This document shows positions 20,699-32,377 of a stretch of DNA of 64,000 nt, one piece after another. Made by a program: the position numbers and the translations under genes. Source of the stretch: Podaxis mareebaensis (lineage: Eukaryota > Basidiomycota > Agaricomycetes > Agaricales > Agaricaceae); NCBI GenBank assembly GCA_018524725.1, contig JAEUWP010000562.1:434001-498000 (forward strand), written 5' to 3'. Every line of letters begins with the position of its first letter. The stretch's first letter is position 1. The notes below the pieces were generated by a model that saw nothing but the letters and a program-made list of their open reading frames with translations, was not told the origin of the DNA and ran no database searches.

Positions 20699-20870
20699 TT
20701 AATGACCAGGAATAGCCATGGTGACAGTACGTACAACCCTTTGACTTGCTCCTCTTGAGTGCTTTTATTATTGCAACGCCCTCCCAAACCACCAGCATTC
20801 CATTTCTACTCGGTACATTTTCAAAGAAGGAACAGAAGAACTGTTCCCTTTTTTAATTAAGTCTCCTCAT
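20699..20870. promoter_or_regulatory. Shared upstream region of Zip3-like and JmjC genes
   Basis: About 172 bp separate the longest Zip3-like frame from the JmjC start at 20871. A CCAAACCACC stretch and a TTTTTTAATTAA tract near 20850 are visible. No meiotic regulatory site could be named with confidence. Confidence 0.4.
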
Positions 20871-23800
20871 ATGCAGCCTATCTCAACTCGGGGATGGACG
20901 TTCAATGAATTGCTTTCAAAGGGAGAACATTTTAAGCCTGTTCCACGCGTATCGTGCGCGAGCCAGGACTTGGACAAGAAAATCCACCAACACGAGGACC
21001 TTGGGATACCTTTGGTGATAGAAGGATGGCATCATACATCGCGTTGGCCCAAGAACATCTTCAACATGGATTTTTGCAGTCGGTACTTCCGGGAAGGAAA
21101 TAAGAGTACGTCAATGATCACCCCTCCTTATACGTTCTCGCACCTTATGTCCCTGCCATAGAAATCAGCGTTCGAAATGTGCATACACGCCTCGACAGGA
21201 CTATGACCTTCGATGATTTTGTCGAGAAAACACGTACTGCACCAACGTTTGCCGAAGCTGATGGTAATCGCTGTCATTTATTTCCTTTTAAGAGTGTTAA
21301 TTTGAATGTGCATCTTAGAAACCGAGCGTTGGTATGGAAAGGACGTGGAATGTCCTCAACAATGGGAAGACTGGCTGCGGAACGAGCGCGTTCTTCCAGA
21401 TCAAGTAGCACTTGAAGGAAGTAATGACCTCCTGGCGTATCGACCAAAGAAGGTATGTGTGGTGGTGGTCATTGTCCTGCCTTTGGCTCATTGTGGAAAG
21501 GATGGGCGTCCAGATGTTGAAACATTAATGTGCTATTTTGGAATAGCCGACACCTACACACCGTGTCATAAGGATCAATGCGCGTCGTCTGGCCAGAATC
21601 TTATGTGCTACGCCGAGGAGGATAGTTCGTCATTCTGGTTTATGACTAAAGGCTCCGATTGTGTCCAAGTCGCGTCGTATTTCCGTGCTCTGGGACACGA
21701 GCTAGACCACGAGACCCATGTCGTCTCTATGTCCGAACTGGCAAGTGCACCCTTTGATGTCTATGTCGTAGAACAAAAAGTTGGCGATTTGGTTCTGGTG
21801 CCCCCTAGGAGTTGCCACCAAGTCGTCAATTTTGGCAGGATGACTATCAAGATGTCTTGGTCGCGAATGACCTTGAGTGGGTTACGTACGGCCTTATACC
21901 ACGAATTGCCGCTTTACCGGAGGTAAGTTTATCGTATCCATCTGGTAAACGTGACTCAAATGCTACAGAGTTTGTCGGCCAGAAATATATCAAGTCAAAA
22001 GCACTATATATCACACCCTCTGTCACTACACCCAAGAGTTGAAAGCCACGACTGCTCAACCATCCGATGCCACTCAAAAAGGTGTTTTAGCCAAACGTTT
22101 GGCGACCATTCTACGGCTTTACGACCATGTTCTTTTCGAGGAATTCTCACCATACGGGGAGTCTCTCGTTTCGGCAAAGGAGGGCTCCACGAGTCGCAGC
22201 AGAGACGTTTCGCTGGAGTCGGAAACTCATTCAACGCAACTAGCGGAAGATTTTCACACTTGCGACTTTTGCGGAGCCGATATATTCCAGAGTTACTTCC
22301 AGTGTGCAGGTGGCTCAACAAGTCGGGAAGGAGAAAAAGGATTCATCGTGTGTCCTGGATGTTATGTCGAAGGTCGCACGTGCCTTTGTCAAGTGATGGC
22401 GCAGAAGCAGCGTCAGGATTTTGATGTGCTCTTGGTCGCTCGCTGGGAGGCCCTTCAGGCTCTAAAGGATGCCGGAAGTTCACTGAAGTCTTTCAAGGGT
22501 TCTGAGTCGCTCAAAGAACAAAAGAGGTCTAAAGCAATTTCCTTCCGGCCTGCAGTTCGATCTGACACTTTATATGCAGCTACTTTGCTCAACCATCTGA
22601 ACGCAGCGTCTTTCACGCAGCGATGTTGTTATACAATATGAGGGTTAATCAGGTGCGTGTGACCAGCATTCCTTGATGTCAGTGTCTCACATATTACGAT
22701 AGCGACAAACTTCAAAGTCATGTCGGGTTGGAGGTGACTCACACCCAGTTCCTTCTGCTTGGGCGCTGGCTTGCAGAAAATGCCATTCGGCCAAGTGTTT
22801 CCCACACCTTCTCGAAGGTTCTCGTATGCACTCCATACGCGCCCTACTTCTCCAAGAAAAGGACCAGAGCCACGCTACGTATCATGGGGTCCACTTGAAC
22901 AAGTTTCTCACGTACGATCAGGAGAAAGACCAATTGCTGGTGGCCCAGAAAGAGGGAGTCTCATACCCAGACTTCAAGGTTCACATGGTTTACAGTGCCC
23001 TCACTTTCCGGATTTGTCAACCTGTTAATGCTGCGTACGCAAGTCTTGGATGGTACGACCGGCTGCCATCGAAACCAAAACACAAGATTAACCCACCCCG
23101 GCTCTCGCCACAACCGCGGCCCTCGAAGTCGAGAAAACTAAATACACATGCGATGGAAGTGGATGAGTCTGAGAGAAGTGATACACCGCTCTCTTCAACT
23201 AGCAGCTCCCAACGCAGCGTCAAAAACCACGCTTATGTCGAGCTCAAACCTCTCAAGCCCGTTCGAATCAGGGCGGACCACGCGGGGATTGTGTCAAAGC
23301 AGCTTTCTAGCTCCCCACTTTCATCCCCCGGTCACGATGACCTTGAGAGTGGCGACCTAAAGCCGGCACGTGTGTTGTTCCCGCCATCAAACCTGTGCTG
23401 ATATTGTAGTACTTCCAGGATGCCCGGTATTCCAACTTGCTCAAAGAAAGCTCTCCGGTCCCGGTTTCTCGACATCCATCGACAACCAAGGAAACCCGAG
23501 CTGCCAAACTGGAGAAAAACAATACGCCCACACCGTCCGACGTCCCACACTTGGCCAAACGGTCGCACAACTCTCACACAAGGCCGAGTGGAGATGGCAC
23601 TGTTTTTGCTTCAGTCTATCCTATCGGACCCCCGCGAAAAAAGAAAAGACAAGAGACGACTGCCAAGCCCAAGCTCACAGCCACTGGTGGAGATTCGAAA
23701 GCTAGTGGGACCAATGATTTCGCGGCTGCACTCGGCGCGGCAATCAATCAAGTAGCTGCGACTGCGACCCGGACAAGTGGTTCCGCCCAAGAAAATCGCC

Positions 23801-24567
23801 GAAAAAGTGATAGTATTAAGAAACGCCCCGCCAACAATGGTGTTGTCGCAACGACATCTGTACCGGGTTCAACCATCCATCGTTATTCTACTTCCGACAG
23901 GCCTATTCTCGTTAATGTCGTGGAACTTCAGGAAATGGTAGTGAGGACAGCAGAACAGACCGTTAGACAAATAGTCGGGGAGACCGCGTTATCTCCTTCC
24001 CTAACGGCCAACGTTGCGGTCTCGATGATGACAGGATACGCGGCTGCTGGCCAATTCGTCAATAACAATAGCCAGCTGCAGTTCCCTTCTGTAAGTCCGT
24101 CTCGTCAGATTGATTCTGCAGGTAACTCATACTCCCCTGTAGATCGACCACTTCGCTGGAATGTCACCTCAGGTGAGTGGGGCCATGCTCAAACGTGACG
24201 ACCCTCAAGGTAGGGACTCTGCTGACCTCACTGAGCTCCACTGAAATTTGTGTTCGTTTGTTCAGTTGAGGGTCCGAACTCTGGGGTAAAAGCAAGGGAC
24301 GACTACCAAGAGCATTTGAATAACGGATCCCTACATGCTTCTCAGACCGAGACCACGGGACGCCCGGACGCCACCATGTCACCCCAACGCTCGCTCTCGG
24401 GATCAACTCGCAAACCCTACGATGCACAACCAGGAAAAGCTGAGAAGACGAGCGTATCTTCAACCCGTTCGCCCGAAAGGAAACGCCCTGTCGGGTCTCA
24501 CTTGGGTGCCGTTGTGGCCTCGGATAAGAAAAGGAGACGGATAGAAAGTGATGATGAGTCATACTAG
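20871..24567 (+). CDS. JmjC-domain protein with Cys-rich zinc region (putative histone demethylase)
   Basis: About 1,050 residues in many exons. The N-terminus (ISTRGWTFNELLSKGEHFKP) leads to a JmjC-like core: MCYFGIADTYTPCHKDQC gives H-x-D for iron, DVYVVEQKVGDLVLVPPRSCHQVVNFG gives the distal His, and KMSWSRM follows. Downstream is a Cys-rich block (CDFCGADIF, CPGCYVEGRTCLC) that should bind zinc. The long C-terminal half is Ser/Thr/Arg-rich with basic clusters (GPPRKKKRQE; DKKRRRIESDDE at the very end) typical of nuclear proteins, and a short helical part (VELQEMVVRTAEQTVRQIV). Family knowledge suggests a 2-oxoglutarate/Fe(II) oxygenase acting on chromatin; the substrate is unknown. Exons between 22640 and 22830 are the least secure. 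Confidence 0.8.
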
Positions 24568-25127
24568 GTCGTAATAACGTCGCAATTCTTATCGTCTTGT
24601 AAAATATGATCGGGTTCGTCCTCTGTAATCTATTAATTTCGGTATCTGACGTGGGGACCTAAAGTCCAAGGTTCGCAGCACGTTTTTACTTAATCATGTT
24701 TTCATCTCCGAGACACTGATGCTCGATGTTGCGACCAAAATTCCCACAACCGCATTACACTCCTGACCTCGCAGGTGCCCTTGGTCAATGTCATAACCAG
24801 GATCAGCTCCAACATATTACTTTCTTTCAATTATACGATATGTGCCAGTGTATAGATGTATAATCCGTAGCTTAAGGAGATCACGTAAAACCTGTGCGGA
24901 GGACAAAGGGCTGATCAAAAAAGGAAGGGAGGACAGGGATTAGGCGAGTTCAATAAGGGTATATATAAATGGGCATAAGGAATGTTTTGCGAGGGAAAAT
25001 CGTGTTATGAAAAGGGGTGAAAAAAGACTCAAACGTACAGCTAAGCCAAAGCTGAAGAGAAAACAAAGAGAAAGAAAACATTTCGTGAAGGGAGCCCAAC
25101 AAAGAGTAAAAAAAAAACCCCAGACGT
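24568..25127. other. Intergenic between convergent JmjC and CK1 genes
   Basis: This 560-bp gap has A/T-rich tracts suited to 3' ends on both strands, and a purine-rich run at about 25010-25115. No convincing open frame, RNA gene or repeat was found. Confidence 0.6.
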
Positions 25128-27104
25128 CTAACATCGACAAGTGAGGATCCTAAAGAGAGAGTTTTTCCGAGGCAGTTCGTCTATGTCTTGACCATGATAG
25201 TCGCCACCATGGGAAACACCTGTTTGACCTGCCTGAGCACGAACCTCACTGACAGCGGGCGGTACTGCGCCAACGCTAGGTAACATTGGTGACGCACGGG
25301 GATATTGCTGAGTATTATAACTTGCATTTCCGACATCATAGCCTTCATAAGCGCCGTTAGCGGCGTTGGCATATGGATGTGTGCCTCGTGGCTGACTAGC
25401 AGGGGCATTGGGTTGCGCAGCACCTGATTGAGATGGTTGCTGGGCACCACCTGGAACCAACGCGGGGGGGATCTTCCGTGACTTGGAGCCATGACGAACA
25501 AGAGCTGGGGATGGTGGGACGACAGGACCTGCTTGTGAGCGTCTCCGGTCCTCACGTGTATCACGTTTCCGGTCAGCTCCCGATTGCATTTGATTGAGGA
25601 CTGTGTTCTGGCCCTGTTGCTAATATGATGGTCAACCGATACTCAAGATTTAATTTCGACCGCGTGACACTTACTCCAGGGGTCGCCTCCCATCCTCGTC
25701 CATCTAGAACCAAACAGCACTGGTGAATGAGAATACAGAACAGGTAACCAGCTAAACATACCATTCAAAAGATTCCAATCAAACACGCCGTCATCTACAT
25801 CTCCATTGTTCTTCATAACCTTTGCAAACAATTCTCTCAGGAACTCGTAATCGGGTGTCTCCTCGAACCCAAGCTTGCGGACATAATTCAAATAAATTCC
25901 AAACTCCTCTAAAAAGGAATCTGTTTAGACTCTTCCTGTGGAACGGTTCGCGAGAGCATTACATACCAGGAAACCCTTCGCAAAGTTCCTTGATAGGCGT
26001 CATCTGCTTCTTTTCACCAATCTTCTCGTATTTCTGTTTATTCGTGGCCGCCTTGAGGCCCTGCCATGGCAAGCTACCTCGGAGGAAATACATGAAGACA
26101 TGACCGAGTGATTCTAGATCATCTCTCCGTGACTGTTCTAAAAAGAAAGGTAAGCCAAACAGCCGGGACATGCAAGAACCTCATTCCCGTACCTCTACCA
26201 AGGTGCGTGTTGATACTCATATATCGTGCGGTGCCGCTCAAACTCTTGCGCTCCCGGTACGGGATGTGCTGCTTGGTCTTCGGGTCGCGGTATTGCTTGG
26301 CCATGCCAAAGTCGACGACGTGAATAACTACGAAAGGGTTGAGCTAAATATGTAACATGCCAAATAGATACCAGACTAACCATTCGCTCCCTTGGTGCCC
26401 GGACGGCCTATTAGGAAGTTGTCGGGCTTAATGTCACGGTAGATGAGGTTCTTCTCATGGATAGTCTGCACCCGAGTGATCTGAACGCCAACTTGAGCAA
26501 TCCGTCCAAGCCAAAAACAGCGTCTGGGACTAACCATCTGGCGAGCAGCCATACAGACGGTCTTGATCGAAAACTTCCTTCCGCACATATCGAAGAGATC
26601 CTCTAAGCTTGGACCAAGTAAATCGATCACTAGGATGTTGTGCAGTCCCTCCTGGCCAAAATGATAAATCTGCGGGATACCAGCTAAATTTGGCAGATTC
26701 GGGTGAGCCAGAATTGAATAGGGGACACAGCAACAGTAACTACGCACTACAACCAGCAAGGATACGGTAGGACCGACATTCGTCACGGAGTTGGGGCGCT
26801 TCAGCCTTACGCGGTTCCTAAATGTCGAGACGATGAGGATGTGTGGAATAAGTGTGCTATTCTAAGGGTCGGTGAATGGAGCTGCGGACAACGCACAAAC
26901 TTGATGGCGACGGTCTGGGAGTTGAGGAGGTTGGTCCCTGCAGCACGCGGGGTGGAGCAAGTCAAAAAGGAGCGGACGTGGAAGGAGGAAGAACGGGGAG
27001 GACAGACCTTCAAAAATGACACCGAAGGAGCCCTCACCAATCTTCCTGCCGACACGATAGTGGATACCGACGAGGTTTGCGGTTGTAGAGGCGTGTTGGG
27101 ACAT
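25128..27104 (-). CDS. Casein kinase 1, membrane-type (Yck/Cki1-like)
   Basis: A Ser/Thr kinase of the CK1 family. The start at 27104 gives [19 protein letters not shown], the glycine loop. Next come TVAIKF with the ATP-binding Lys, [37 protein letters not shown], the catalytic loop [32 protein letters not shown], and the CK1 signature [15 protein letters not shown], then [19 protein letters not shown]. About nine exons. The C-terminal tail is Pro/Gln/Ala-rich and ends LFRILTCRC. Terminal cysteines resemble the palmitoylated CC end of yeast Yck1/2, suggesting a plasma-membrane isoform that could act in sugar sensing and endocytosis. This last point is an inference. Confidence 0.95.
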
Positions 27105-27262
27105 GGCAGGAACGGAGACGGGGAGGAGGGAAAGGAAGGGCCCTTGAGGCCGATGGGGAGAGGAGAGCAGAAGAGGTTGAGCGCTAACAAAACAGGACTC
27201 GGCTCACCCAATCAACTCCGCCCAAATATGTACACAGCACAAACAACTACTATTACGCCCTG

Positions 27263-29659
27263 TTACATCCGAATTCGAAAGTATACAATACTTGCTGCTA
27301 CACTCAGCACCAACATCAACACTGTCCTCCTTAATCTCCATCGCTTTCGCTCTCCCTCCCAGGCCTCTGCACCCACAGCCTTGTACCTGTCCCATTTTGG
27401 CTTGCGGGAAAGCCACCAGAACAGTGCCACAGGCCCTGGGAACGTCGCTATAATCTTGCCAAGCTTCCTGTCCGTTCGGTAATAACTCATGCAGTCTGTC
27501 CAAACAGATTTCTGCAACCGATTCTGCAACCACTCATTGTACCTGTCCGTTGCCTCTTCCGTAATTTCGAAAGACTTCGCTTTCCCTTCTATAACTGGCT
27601 TGATAAGCTGCAAGGCCAGGTCGATCTATTTTCGAATATGAGTATCGCTGATAAATGACGGGCTGTGCACCATAGGCTTACCTGCGCTTCTTGGCTGAAG
27701 ATGACGGAGGCATGGCCGGTGGCCACATTGGGACCTAGATGACTCAGTACCAAATATGGCTGCATAAATTTGACTGCCAAACTAACCGAGAAGCGTGTAA
27801 AGATTCGGGAAGCCGGGTACGGAAGAACCCAAATACGCAGTTGCGCCGCCTTGTTCTTCAAAATACTCCTGCATTGTCTTGCCGTTGCTCCCCTTCATCT
27901 GGATCCCCCGCGGTTCCTGTGATACGCCCATTGTTTGGTCTGTAAGATCGCCAAAAGAAGCACGAATACGTACAAGAGAATAACCCGTCCCAAAGATGAT
28001 GATATCCAGAGGGACAACTTCTCCCGTCTTGAGCTTGATTCCTTCCTCTACAATATCCTCAATCCCATCCCAATTTAAAGACACATTAGGCCTATGGAGG
28101 GACTTGAGGTAATTAGGGTCAACAATAATTCTCTTACAACCGGGAGCTGCGAAGAGGCTTTTCAGCGGAAAGCCAGAATGCCATCCGAATAAAGACCCCT
28201 ACAATAAGTTGGGATCAACTTGTCCACGTATTCCTTGGGAGCTGTCTGTCTGATATATCTACTCAGGGCCTAGATCATCGATAAGATGCCATGTCTAAGC
28301 CACATCGTAAAATAACCTCACCCTTTTCGCTAAAGTGATCAAGAGTTTGTTGTCCTTGCGGAAAATCAGGGCGCTAAGGTCGGACTATTTTCAGACAATG
28401 AGAACGAGAAACATCTGTTGACCTGCGTGGAGCGCACGAGCTGAGAAAAACTTACCCTCGCCATAATGGAGTTACGATACCATCGCATGACAAAGGGCAC
28501 ATGTCGGAATATCCATTTCACGAGCGCAGGATACTTATGGTCCAGCTATAATAAGATTCGCGAAGAATGATACTGAACCCCCGAGACAAATCACCTCCAA
28601 GAAGATTGTACTTACACGAGGTGTGAACCATTGTGGTGTGCGACAAAAATTGATAACTTGCACCGAAGGATCTTGTGAAATCTCCGGAACGAATTGTGCC
28701 CTAAATTCCGACAGTTCATCTTTCGCAAGTCAGAAAGCTCGGAAGCAACTCACGCAGAACACCCATTCCCGATAACACCAACCCTCTTCCCCTTCAGCTC
28801 AACATCATGCCTCCACCTCGCAGAATGCCACACGATTCCTTTGAACTTCTCCAACCCAGGCTCAAGCTCCTTCGGATACAACGGGTCCATGAAACCACCA
28901 ATCGCATTAATCACAACTTCTGCCTCCACGACCCTCTCTTCTCCACTCTTCTCATCCTTAACTGTCACCTTATATCTTTGCTTCTCTGCATCCCATTCTA
29001 CATACGTCACGCTCGTCGAGAGTCTAGTCCTTGCAACAAGGTTATACTTCTTCCAAAGGCCTTCCCAGTACGCGCGAAGCTCGGGCTGTCCAACATAGTG
29101 ACTATCCCAGTCGGGGTTCAGATCGGTCGAAAGCGAATACCAGTGTGCTGGAACGTCACAGCCGCATCCCTAATTCGATAGCAGTCATGATTTTAATATG
29201 TACATGAGCATATGGGGGGGATGCGGGAGAACATACGGGATAGGTGTTGTCCTGTGATTGTGAGGAATGAGATGACCAACTTTCCTTTAACGATGTTATT
29301 ATATCAACAAGTACTCACTCTCCATGTCCCACCAACAGAGTCCGCCTTCTCGTATATCTGCAGGACGAAAACCGTGTCAGAGGTTATGACTTCATCATAT
29401 AAACTTAGAAACGTACGGTAAAGTTCTCAAAGTTGAGTTGGCGCTTGAGTTGGATAGCAGCGGAGATACCGGCCAAGCTATGAAACCGAAAATCCCCCAA
29501 TGTGGCAAACGAGGACCAAAAGCAGCAAGAAACCAAAACAAACGACGTGTCGCTTCTTCAGCGATTCAACATGACGGAAAAAAGTGTCGAAACACACCCA
29601 GCGCCAATAATGGCAATATGGGGAATCCTCTTTGTATCCTTCGAGACTCCGCTAGCCAT
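27263..29659 (-). CDS. Flavin-containing / Baeyer-Villiger-type monooxygenase
   Basis: The start at 29659 (MASGVSKDTKRIPHIAIIGAG) leads into the FAD-binding GAGLAGISAAIQL, whose motif is split by an intron. Further landmarks are NFENFT, the FxGxxWHSxxW-like IVWHSARWRHDVELKG and the NADPH-binding GKRVGVIGNGCSA. They are followed by VVPLDIIIFGTGYS and LLGPNVATGHASVIF. Such enzymes insert oxygen into ketones or oxidise N/S atoms using FAD and NADPH. The C-terminus (RTVLMLVLSVAASIVYFRIRM) is a hydrophobic helix followed by basic residues, suggesting membrane anchoring. Introns are numerous and short. Parts between 28100 and 28690 were assigned only approximately. Substrate unknown; no biosynthetic cluster is nearby. 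Confidence 0.87.
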
Positions 29660-30627
29660 AACTCTTAATTATCCGAGCGCAAAAACCCAATGCAGTCTGA
29701 AGCGATGGCGGGAGAGAGGTTTGGGCAATGGTCAAAATCGACAAAGGCAGAATAAAAGGCCGCCGAACAAACAAGTGAATGGCTCGGACCAAGGTATCAG
29801 GGCTGCGGTCTATCTACTTATAACTTCCTAGACCCAGCTAGGCTCAATAATGAACAATCGGTATGACCAAATGTCGTGTGCAGTCACTCACGAGAGACCG
29901 AAGTACGTTCCAGGATAACGGGTGAAGAGTGAGAAAGAGGGCTGAAAAGTGGCTAGGACAAACCGGAGCCGACAACGGTCTTAATACACGTAACATGGAA
30001 GATAGCATATGATATTCCAATTTCTCCACACGCCCATCCTCATGATCAACGGAATCACCAAAATAGTCTCCTCTACCCCATAAAAGTTCAAACAACTCGG
30101 CAGAATGGCAAATTGCCTATCGTATATCATATGCCATCAATCCTATCAGCATATGCGGATACTGTAGAGTGTGTTCTTTTTTGTCTCATAGGGGACAAGT
30201 GTCTTCATCTTGTCAATGCTCATGCATTTATGGGCGCACGTCTGACAACCCTGTTCATCGAACAACATCTCGGTATACAGGCTCCCCACCGTCAAAACAG
30301 TGCTCAAAAACATACAGCTTTCTTTTGAGAAGAGGTATCATCCAATTCGTACAGGTAAAACTATCAATTAGTCATTAAATCTCCCAAGTCTCCTAGCCTA
30401 GCCCAATGGCAAGTCCCTACACCACCCGCCACTACCACCCACGATGAAAGAAACACAAGCCAAACCAGAAAAGTGACGCTAGTTATCCATCGGTAATGGT
30501 CGTCGCGTTATAGTGCGGCGAATGCCCAAAAGAAAACATATTATATGTACACTGAACGGGCAAAAGAAACAAAAACAATCATCTTCCACCCTCCCCATCG
30601 ACAATCATACATGCCAAAAGAAATGCC
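29660..30627. other. Gene-free stretch between the monooxygenase and GID4
   Basis: These 968 bp contain the monooxygenase promoter and the GID4 3' end. Short open frames on both strands (for example 30113-30328) look random and carry no recognised motif. No tRNA, snRNA or transposon end was identified. Confidence 0.55.
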
Positions 30628-32198
30628 TCATCGGAACTCGAAACTTGAGCTCGAGGAACCCGGCACATGTGTCAGAGACAACTGCTGATATCTAAAGCAA
30701 GAAATAAGTGTGATGGCAGAGGGTGGATGACGTAGACATACGGTTCCGAGTTCTGGTGGTAGTAGAATCCGCTCATTGTTGCAACGGGCGCCGTGTATGG
30801 CGTAAGAGAAGGTGGACGCCTCACTGTGCTCGTCCTCCTTGCACTTGACGCTCGGCGGGAACGATGTTGCTTCCGACCACAGCGCTGCTCCTCCGCCTCC
30901 ACAATATCGCAAGCAGCGGCATTCGCAGATGCCGCCGTTGCAGCAGGATTGAAGTCAACACAGACATAGTAGAATCCTGAAAAACAAAACCTAGATTAAT
31001 ACCATATCTCGAACCCGAGAGGACAGGTCAATGAGCGGGAGAGGGGATGGGGAAATCCTGGTGGCAAGTCCAACGAGTAAAAGATGTGCTGATCTCCACT
31101 GACCTGCAAAGCTAGCACCATTGATATCGTGCACCCTATGGTCTGGAACCAAAAACTTCTCCTTCCACCTCATGAATACAGCTCCTCGATCCCTGTCATC
31201 GATCGTCAACCTCGGTCGCTTAGCCTCGTGTTTGATATGGCGGAAGGCAGGGAAGCGAGACCAATGAACAAGATCTTCATTCTCACTCGCGCCCCAATTT
31301 TGTGTCAAGAACCCATACCGACTCCCGATAATCTCAGCATCGAAATATGTTGTCAGCTCCGGCCAGTCGTCCGTCAATCCACGAATACACAGATACCCGC
31401 ATAGAAACGAAGTGGCAAAATCGACGTCCTTATCGGGTTAAGAACACACGACAGCCACGCGAACACAGAAAACACAAACGGATGGCCAAGTGAGTGCTAC
31501 GATATGCAAGAGAACCAGGGGAGAAGACATACGACGATGGTCACAGTAACATCATAGCTATTTCTGCCACTCTTCTGAGTCCCCTCAAATGTTGCACCAG
31601 GATAGAGACAGTGGTTCGCCCGTGTACGCATACGTATACGGGTGATATCGGCCAAGGGATCCGGGGTGGATACAGTGACCTGTGTAATTGAAGGTTTCTC
31701 TTGCGGCTCACGGGAGTGGGGCTGACAGAGACTCGACAAGCTAGAGTGGCTGGAGTGGGGGATCAGGTTGGTGGTGGTTGGAGACACGGGGGGATCCTCG
31801 AGACGGTATATAGGTGCATTGTATGGCTTTGAAAGCTCGAGGGAGGGCTCGATGCGCGGAAGAGCGGTTGGGACAGTGATAGAGGGAAGGGGTGCTGGGG
31901 AAGCTGGGGGAGGCTCCAAAGGGGTGACGAGTGGAAGCCGTGTGTTGTGCAGACTAGAAGAGAGGTCGCGGGGAGGCTGTAGTTGGGGTATATCTTGGTC
32001 TATGAAGCGCCTGGTGTTATTCTGAGACTGGGCTGCACGGAGAAGGACCTGTCCGCGACAGTGGGGGCAAGTGGCTGGGGCATCGAGCTCTGGAACGGAT
32101 ATGAGAGCGCAGCAGGAAGGACAGGACTTTGTCTGATTCTGCTGTTGCTGGGATAGGGCAGAGTCGGAGTGGTGCTGGTAGTTGTGTTCTGAAGGCAT
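30628..32198 (-). CDS. GID4: GID4/VID24 substrate receptor of the GID (CTLH) ubiquitin ligase
   Basis: Gid4 recognises N-terminal proline degrons and brings gluconeogenic enzymes to the GID ubiquitin ligase. The beta-barrel receptor shows YPGATFEGTQKSGRNSYDV, DVDFATSFLCGYLCIRGLT, AEIIGSRYGFLTQNWGASE, DLVHWSRFPAF, FMRWKEKFLVPDHRV, GASFAGFYYVCVDF and FYYHQNSEPYQQLSLTHVP, all in family order over four or five exons. The start at 32198 (MPSEHNYQHHSD) is preferred. A longer in-frame start exists at 32270. Unusual parts are an N-terminal Cys-rich patch (CPSCCALISV, TCPHCRG) that looks like a zinc ribbon, a long Pro-rich linker, and an Arg-rich insert between VDF and MSGFYYH. Confidence 0.93.
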
Positions 32199-32377
32199 GA
32201 CAAGGCAGTGTAAAGAGGACAGGCTGGCTGACTGCCCGTCCTCATACCTTCCCGTCAGACCACGTGCCAACGCTAATTAGGCACCTGTCCATTCCCCACA
32301 CCACACCCGACATCCGTCGGTTACTCAGTCTATGTACATTTGTCTTTCATTCATATACTATCGTACGTTCTCTATCA

